From: Rhizobium sp. ZPR4
GTDB taxonomy: Bacteria; Pseudomonadota; Alphaproteobacteria; Rhizobiales; Rhizobiaceae
Reading direction: 5' to 3'
Length of the DNA: 64,000 bases
Assembly: GCF_040215725.1 (NCBI RefSeq)
Contig: NZ_CP157967.1
Location: 620,001 to 684,000 of the forward strand
A program made the position numbers and the translations under genes. This document shows, piece by piece, positions 59,589-64,000 of the stretch (its first letter is position 1; the number at the start of each line of letters is the position of its first letter). The notes below the pieces were generated by a model that was not told the DNA's origin, ran no database searches, and saw nothing but the letters and a program-made list of their open reading frames with translations.

Positions 59589-61808
59589 TTACTCCGGCGC
59601 CGTCGCGCTGCGACGCTCGGCGGTCGCCACTTTCTGCGTGCCGAGCGGTGTTGCGGCCTTCAGCCTTTCGCCGATATCGCGCAGGATATTCGTGGAATCC
59701 ACCGACAGCGAGCGCGGCCGTATCAATGGCGGCAGGCCGCTATTGGCAGGGTCGGCGGGCTTCTTCGCGGCGACGGTTTGCGGCTTCTGGACCGGGAACG
59801 GGTTGGCGATGCCAGGGATCGGCTTCAGCACGATGCCCTGATTGGCGTAATCCATGATCTTCTTGAAGGTCATGGCCGGCAGGGTGCCGCCTGTCATGTT
59901 GTTCGTGGAGGTATAGTCGTCATTGCCGAACCAGACGGCACAGGTGTAATTGCCGGTAAAGCCGATGAACCAGGCGTCGCGATAGGCCTGCGTGGTGCCG
60001 GTCTTGCCGCCGACCACGATGCCGTTGTCAAGCGCCGCCTTGCGGCCGGTGCCGATCACCGGAACCTGCGTCAGCATCTGATTCATGTAGGATGTGGCTT
60101 TTTCTGTCAAAATCCGCTTGGCGGGCGCTTCGTCGCGGCTGAAATCGTAAAGCACCTTTCCGTCATAGCCGGTGATCTGCTCGATGCCGTGGCGGCGCGA
60201 CTGCATGCCATCGGCCGGGAAGACCGCATAGGCGGTCGCCTGATCGAGCACGGTCACTTCCGAAGTACCGATCGGAATGGTCTTGTCGTTGCGGATCGGC
60301 GTTTCCACGCCCATGGCCTTGGCCATGTCGCGGATCGGCTGGATACCGAACTTTTCCTTGGCGAGCCGTACGGGGATCGTGTTGATCGACTGCGTGAGCG
60401 CCTGGGTCAGCGTCACCTTGCCCTCGTAGCGGTTCTCGTAATTATGCGGGCTCCAGTTGCCCCAGCTGATCGGGGCATCGACGATGGTGGATGTCGGCGT
60501 CATGCCGTTCTCCATCGCGACCGAATACGTATAGATCTTGAAAGATGAACCCGGCTGACGCAGTGCCTTGGTGGCGCGGTTGAACTGGCTCTCGCCGTAA
60601 TCGCTGCCGCCGACCATGGCGCGCACCGCGCCGCCATTTTCGATGACGACGGAGGCGCCCTGTTTGGCCTTATAGCGTTCGCCGAATTCCATCAGGCTGG
60701 ATTGGACCGAATCCTCCGCCGCCTTCTGCAGCCCCATGTCGATGGTGGTGCGCACGATCAGCGAGCGCTCGGGGAAGCGGGTCGAAAGCCGCTGCACTTC
60801 GTCGAAGGCCCAATCGAGGAAATAATCCGGAGATTCGATCTGGGCGCGGTCAACCACCGAAGCCGGGTTGCGCCGCGCGGCGATCACCTGTCCCTCGGTC
60901 ATCAGCCCGCTTTGCACGAGATTGGACAGCACGTCGTTGGCGCGGGCACGCGCCGCCGGCAGGTTGACATGCGGTGCATATTTCGCTGGCGCCTTGAAAA
61001 GGCCGGCAAGCATGGCAGCTTCTGCCAGATTGACGTCGGTAATGCTCTTGCCGAAGTAGAACTGCGCCGCCGCCGCCGCGCCGAAGGTGCCGCCGCCCAT
61101 ATAGGTGCGGTCGAGATAGAGGCTCAGGATCTCCTTCTTGGAGAGATTGGCCTCGAGCCAGATCGCCAGGAAGGCTTCCTTGATCTTGCGCTCGATGGAG
61201 CGCTCATTGCTCAGGAAGATGTTCTTGGCAAGCTGCTGCGTCAGCGTCGAACCGCCCTGGACGACGCCGCCAGCCTGCGCATTGACGGTGACTGCGCGGA
61301 ACAGGCCGATGACGTCGATGCCGAAATGGTCGAAGAAACGCCGGTCTTCGGTCGCAAGGACCGCTTTGATGAAATAATCCGGCAGCTGGTCGACCGGCAC
61401 GGAATTCTCATGAATGATGCCGCGATGGCCGATGACGTTGCCGTAGCGGTCGAGGAAGGTGACGGCGAAATTGCCGCGGTTGCGCCAGTCGCCCTGTGTG
61501 GCCTCGAAGGCCGGCATGGCAAGCATCAACATCACGACGGAACCGGCAGTCCCCAGCGTCAGGCCTTCACCGAGCAGTTCGAAAAGAATGCGTTTCCAGC
61601 CGCGAACGCGGAAACGGCGGAAGAAGATGGTGATCTCTTCCCATGCTTCGGCGAGACCGAAACCGGCATTCCACAAAGTGGAGTCGATCCATGAATCGAG
61701 GCGCAAAAAGAAATAGCGCTTCCGACGCCGCGGCTTTTCGGCCCCGTTATCCCTTGGCGTCTCGGGCTCCATCTTCGGCCCGTTTTCTGGATTGGATGGG
61801 TCTTCCAC
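59589..61808 (-). CDS. Bifunctional class A penicillin-binding protein (PBP1)
   Basis: A 739-residue peptidoglycan synthase. After a basic cytoplasmic tail and a membrane segment (about residues 87-105), the GT51 transglycosylase has VLATEDRRFFDHFGID (near 150), GGSTLTQQLAKNIF (near 180) and RKIKEAFLAIWLE. The transpeptidase has QPGSSFKIYTYS (Ser nucleophile near 420), SINTIPVRLA (near 475) and VGGKTGTTQAYRDAWFIG (near 595). It polymerises and cross-links lipid II at the inner membrane. The length is short for PBP1A, closer to the 1C/2D class. It starts with GTG (61808). Confidence 0.93.
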   Translation of the reverse strand: MEDPSNPENGPKMEPETPRDNGAEKPRRRKRYFFLRLDSWIDSTLWNAGFGLAEAWEEITIFFRRFRVRGWKRILFELLGEGLTLGTAGSVVMLMLAMPAFEATQGDWRNRGNFAVTFLDRYGNVIGHRGIIHENSVPVDQLPDYFIKAVLATEDRRFFDHFGIDVIGLFRAVTVNAQAGGVVQGGSTLTQQLAKNIFLSNERSIERKIKEAFLAIWLEANLSKKEILSLYLDRTYMGGGTFGAAAAAQFYFGKSITDVNLAEAAMLAGLFKAPAKYAPHVNLPAARARANDVLSNLVQSGLMTEGQVIAARRNPASVVDRAQIESPDYFLDWAFDEVQRLSTRFPERSLIVRTTIDMGLQKAAEDSVQSSLMEFGERYKAKQGASVVIENGGAVRAMVGGSDYGESQFNRATKALRQPGSSFKIYTYSVAMENGMTPTSTIVDAPISWGNWSPHNYENRYEGKVTLTQALTQSINTIPVRLAKEKFGIQPIRDMAKAMGVETPIRNDKTIPIGTSEVTVLDQATAYAVFPADGMQSRRHGIEQITGYDGKVLYDFSRDEAPAKRILTEKATSYMNQMLTQVPVIGTGRKAALDNGIVVGGKTGTTQAYRDAWFIGFTGNYTCAVWFGNDDYTSTNNMTGGTLPAMTFKKIMDYANQGIVLKPIPGIANPFPVQKPQTVAAKKPADPANSGLPPLIRPRSLSVDSTNILRDIGERLKAATPLGTQKVATAERRSATAPE

Positions 61809-61973
61809 GCTCTACTTCCCGACCACATTACTGCCGCGTGTCTCCTTGTGGGACACGCAAAGCCTATTATCTCATAGAACGGCTAATTGAATAATTGGTT
61901 GATTTAGAGAAAAGAACAAGAGACATGCATGCCGCAGCCCGAATTCCTCCTTTGTCGGGTGGCGAGGACGACG

Positions 61974-62465
61974 ATGATGACAGACGAGATACCCTTCTGG
62001 AAAAGCAAGACCCTGACGGAGATGACTTCGTCGGAATGGGAGAGCCTTTGCGACGGCTGTGGCCTCTGTTGTCTCAACAAGCTGGAGGAATGGGATAGCG
62101 GCGACGTCTATTTCACCTCGATCCGCTGCAAGCTGATGGATGGCGAAAGCTGTCGTTGCACGAGCTATCCGAACCGTTGGGATTTCGTGCCCGATTGCGT
62201 ACAGCTCACGCCTGAGAAGGTGCCGGAGCTGGAATGGCTGCCGCCCACCTGCGCCTATCGCCTCGTCAATGATGGCCGCGATCTCTACTGGTGGCATCCG
62301 CTGCTTTCGGGCGATCCGGAGACGGTGCACATCGCCGGCGTTTCCGCCCGAGGCCGCACGGTCAGCGAGACCGATGTCGATCTCGACGATTTCGAGGATT
62401 ATGTCGTCGACTGGCCGCTGACCGTCGAAGACGATATGATGCCTAATCCTCCGGCAAAGCCATAG
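61974..62465 (+). CDS. YcgN-like Cys-cluster protein (UPF0260)
   Basis: A 163-residue protein close to E. coli Ycg[21 protein letters not shown], then [20 protein letters not shown] (four Cys), [20 protein letters not shown] (three Cys) and [20 protein letters not shown]. The Cys set suggests a bound Zn or Fe-S cluster; the function is unknown. GAGG lies six bases before the ATG at 61974 and nine before one at 61977. The 3' end overlaps the convergent YjbR-like gene by 23 bases. Confidence 0.9.
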   Translation: MMTDEIPFWKSKTLTEMTSSEWESLCDGCGLCCLNKLEEWDSGDVYFTSIRCKLMDGESCRCTSYPNRWDFVPDCVQLTPEKVPELEWLPPTCAYRLVNDGRDLYWWHPLLSGDPETVHIAGVSARGRTVSETDVDLDDFEDYVVDWPLTVEDDMMPNPPAKP

Positions 62466-62772
62466 ATTTGGGTGCTGCGTTCCGCCATGCGCGGCGCACC
62501 AGCCTCCTGACCTCTTCATCATCGGCATCATGGTGGAAAAGTCGCGTTGAACCCTTCAGACCCCAGCCGCCCGGCACGGGAGCGACGTGCTCCGGGGTGG
62601 TTGCCAATGCCATCTGCTGCTGGTCAGGCGTCAATTTGACGACGCAGAAATGCGGGTCTGGTAGGGTCATGAAGATCTTGCCCCGCACGCGAAAGTCACG
62701 GGTGCCGAAATGCGAGCCCTCTGCTGTTTCCGGCAAACCGAGGGCCAGGGATATGAGCTCCTCGTCGGTCAT
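62443..62772 (-). CDS. MmcQ/YjbR-family protein
   Basis: A 109-residue protein of the MmcQ/YjbR family. [20 protein letters not shown] (near residue 4), [20 protein letters not shown] and [18 protein letters not shown] match. The fold resembles a DNA-binding alpha/beta domain, but the role is unknown. The ATG at 62772 fits the family length; no strong ribosome site is visible. Confidence 0.85.
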   Translation of the reverse strand: MTDEELISLALGLPETAEGSHFGTRDFRVRGKIFMTLPDPHFCVVKLTPDQQQMALATTPEHVAPVPGGWGLKGSTRLFHHDADDEEVRRLVRRAWRNAAPKSMALPED

Positions 62773-62929
62773 CGGCTTGACAGTATCACGCCAGATCACC
62801 AGGCAGCAAACGGAAGCCGGCACGGTCTTCGACCAAACAGTCCCACAGGCGAGATGGTCAGTTTATTGAATTGAGCCTGTCCACATGGTATCGCCGCCGT
62901 GCCCTCGCATATGCACAAGGAGCCGCCGG

Positions 62930-63238
62930 GTGATCCGTCATATCGTCTTCTTCACCGTTCCCGATCGCGCCAAGCTTGAGGAGGTCCGTTCCGGCCTCTC
63001 TATCCTCACCGCCATTCCGCATGCGCGGCTTTTGGAGATCGGCACGAACGTCAAGACCGATCAGCTCGGAACCGAAGTCGATCTCGTCGTCTACGGCGAA
63101 TTCGACGACGAAGCGGCGTTGGCAGCTTACAAGGCCCATCCAAACTATCAGCGGTCCATCGAGCGCGTTCGTCCGCTTCGCGAAATGCGCATTGCTGCAG
63201 ACTATGAGACGGTGACGGCCGTCCGTGAACCTTTCTGA
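62930..63238 (+). CDS. Dabb-domain (stress-responsive alpha/beta barrel) protein
   Basis: A 102-residue dimeric alpha/beta-barrel protein. IRHIVFFTVPDRAKLEEVRS starts it and DLVVYGEFDDEAALAAYKAH (near 47), PNYQRSIERVRPLREMRIAA and DYETV close the Dabb fold. Family members include stress proteins and polyketide cyclases; no function is certain. The GTG start at 62930 follows AAGGAG by seven bases. Confidence 0.87.
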   Translation: MIRHIVFFTVPDRAKLEEVRSGLSILTAIPHARLLEIGTNVKTDQLGTEVDLVVYGEFDDEAALAAYKAHPNYQRSIERVRPLREMRIAADYETVTAVREPF

Positions 63239-63802
63239 ACATCGGGCGCCGGACAGGACCATTTCCCGTCAACCATTTCAACGGATTGAGCACGCGAGCG
63301 GAATCGGATTGTTGGCGAGCGGATTCTCGGCTTGAGGTTCTTGAATCAACTTTTGAAAGCCCAGACTCAACTTGAGAGGAAATCGCGGCAAGCGATTCAA
63401 AGGACTCAAGGAATCGCCACGCCTTATGTCGATAAGGCGCTTGCAGGCCAGTTGCATTGGCCACGAAAGGCGACGTTTCATCTCGCCTCCACGAACCGAT
63501 GATAAGCGAGAATGATTAAAAATGGTTAAGCCTGCGGCTCCGGGCGTGGTGCCCGCGAACGCGGATACATATCGATTCACGCATGTCGCCGATAGATTGT
63601 ATCGATGCTGCGCTCTGGAACGACAGTCGGTTGCCGTTATCACGCCACGGCAGATTCGTATTCAATAATTTCAAAGGCTTAGTACATCAGTCGAGCGATC
63701 CTTACGCCCGGTTGGCCGAAAATTACAGCCCATTCATTTGCCATTCAGACGTGTTTGGGTAAATAATCGGCCAAGTTAATATCCCTGTGGGAAGTCCGAA
63801 GC
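63239..63802. other. Intergenic region before the right-edge secreted-protein gene
   Basis: I see no coding sequence in these 564 bases. They contain a small hairpin (CGGGC...GCCCG near 63540) and AT-rich stretches near 63500 and 63760 that may carry the promoter of the next gene. Confidence 0.4.
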
Positions 63803-64000
63803 ATGGCCTCATTTTCAAGCATAGCAGCAGCGGCCCTCGTCCTGGCCGGCTCGTCTGTTCTGCCGGCGCCAGCGCCGACGTCGACCCTGGTCGCGCGCGC
63901 CAACAGCGATTGCAGTGAGGCAGCCGAGGAAGTCGTCGCCAAGACCGGCGGCCAGCTTCTTTCCGCACAACCTTCCGGTGACAGCTGCATCATCACCGTT
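63803..64000 (+). CDS. Small secreted protein, 3' end missing (FeuN-like)
   Basis: The first 66 codons are visible: MASFSSIAAAALVLAGSSVL is a signal peptide, then PAPAPTSTLVARANSDCSEA, AEEVVAKTGGQLLSAQPSGD and SCIITV at the edge. The layout matches, from memory, FeuN, the small periplasmic inhibitor of the FeuQ sensor kinase in rhizobia, whose gene lies just upstream of feuP and feuQ. The reading frame is open at the window end. GGGAAG precedes the ATG. The identity rests on recall, and the decisive neighbours feuPQ would be outside the window. Confidence 0.6.
   Translation, partial: MASFSSIAAAALVLAGSSVLPAPAPTSTLVARANSDCSEAAEEVVAKTGGQLLSAQPSGDSCIITV

Noticed and set aside
1..64000. CRISPR arrays, rRNA genes, integrases and insertion sequences
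   Set aside because: I found no regular spacer-repeat pattern, rRNA sequence, transposase or integrase motif. The repeats present are short intergenic palindromes.

Overview
The window is chromosomal DNA of a rhizobial alphaproteobacterium, most likely Rhizobium or a close relative in Rhizobiaceae. The evidence is high-GC coding sequence, a Ros/MucR zinc-finger regulator, a DmeR-DmeF cobalt/nickel pair, a PdhS/DivJ-type histidine kinase, the CbpM-CbpA pair, DUF899/DUF1491/DUF2336/DUF5330 proteins, and dispersed intergenic palindromic repeats typical of this family. I see no rRNA or tRNA gene, no CRISPR array, no insertion sequence and no phage. The content is mostly housekeeping and stress genes in short operons.

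Layout. 1-5.2 kb: an Xre-RES toxin-antitoxin pair cut by the window edge, a MarR regulator divergent from a DUF899 protein, a VOC protein, a HerA-like ATPase (DUF853), then a block of repeats ending in a 51-bp perfect palindrome. 5.3-16.6 kb: a small helical protein, a metallophosphoesterase, zwf, tam, a TerC/CBS membrane protein, a zinc alcohol dehydrogenase, a class IV aminotransferase, a GNAT enzyme, and an operon of a PEBP-like protein and an MFS exporter. 16.6-24.5 kb: two AraC-type regulators, an NTF2-like protein, an Asp/Glu racemase-like protein, sodB, a phosphoesterase, an SDR, a WYL regulator and a LysE exporter. 24.7-31.7 kb: cytochrome c' and a diheme cytochrome c, a methyltransferase, a C39-like peptidase, a MerR regulator, dmeR-dmeF and a class A beta-lactamase. 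31.7-43.9 kb: a Ser/Asp/Gln-rich protein, selO, parD with a frameshifted parE, DUF1697, oligopeptidase B, cbpM-cbpA, a polysaccharide deacetylase, an AI-2E-family transporter, a CatE-like VOC enzyme and hemolysin III.

44.3-50.2 kb is a complete seven-gene Mrp (Mnh/Pha) cation/proton antiporter operon, mrpABCDEFG, with every junction overlapping or nearly so except C-D. It is followed by a 530-bp AT-rich gap and the mucR-type regulator. 51.3-57.4 kb holds sufE, DUF5330, a membrane histidine kinase overlapping a peptidoglycan-binding-domain protein, DUF1491, and a small membrane protein joined by TGATG to a DUF2336 protein. 57.4-64 kb has a candidate structured RNA before a 55-residue protein, an overlapping DUF1214/DUF1254 pair, a bifunctional class A penicillin-binding protein, a YcgN-like Cys-cluster protein, a YjbR-like protein, a Dabb protein, and at the right edge the start of a small secreted protein resembling FeuN.

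The most notable non-gene content is at least three families of mosaic palindromic repeats, several perfect palindromes before genes, and the hairpins at 57.8 kb. I did not find a clear multi-gene defence or biosynthetic system that is new. The best leads are the frameshifted parE beside an intact parD, the small-protein/DUF2336 coupling, the 57.8 kb RNA candidate and the kinase/peptidoglycan-binding overlap.
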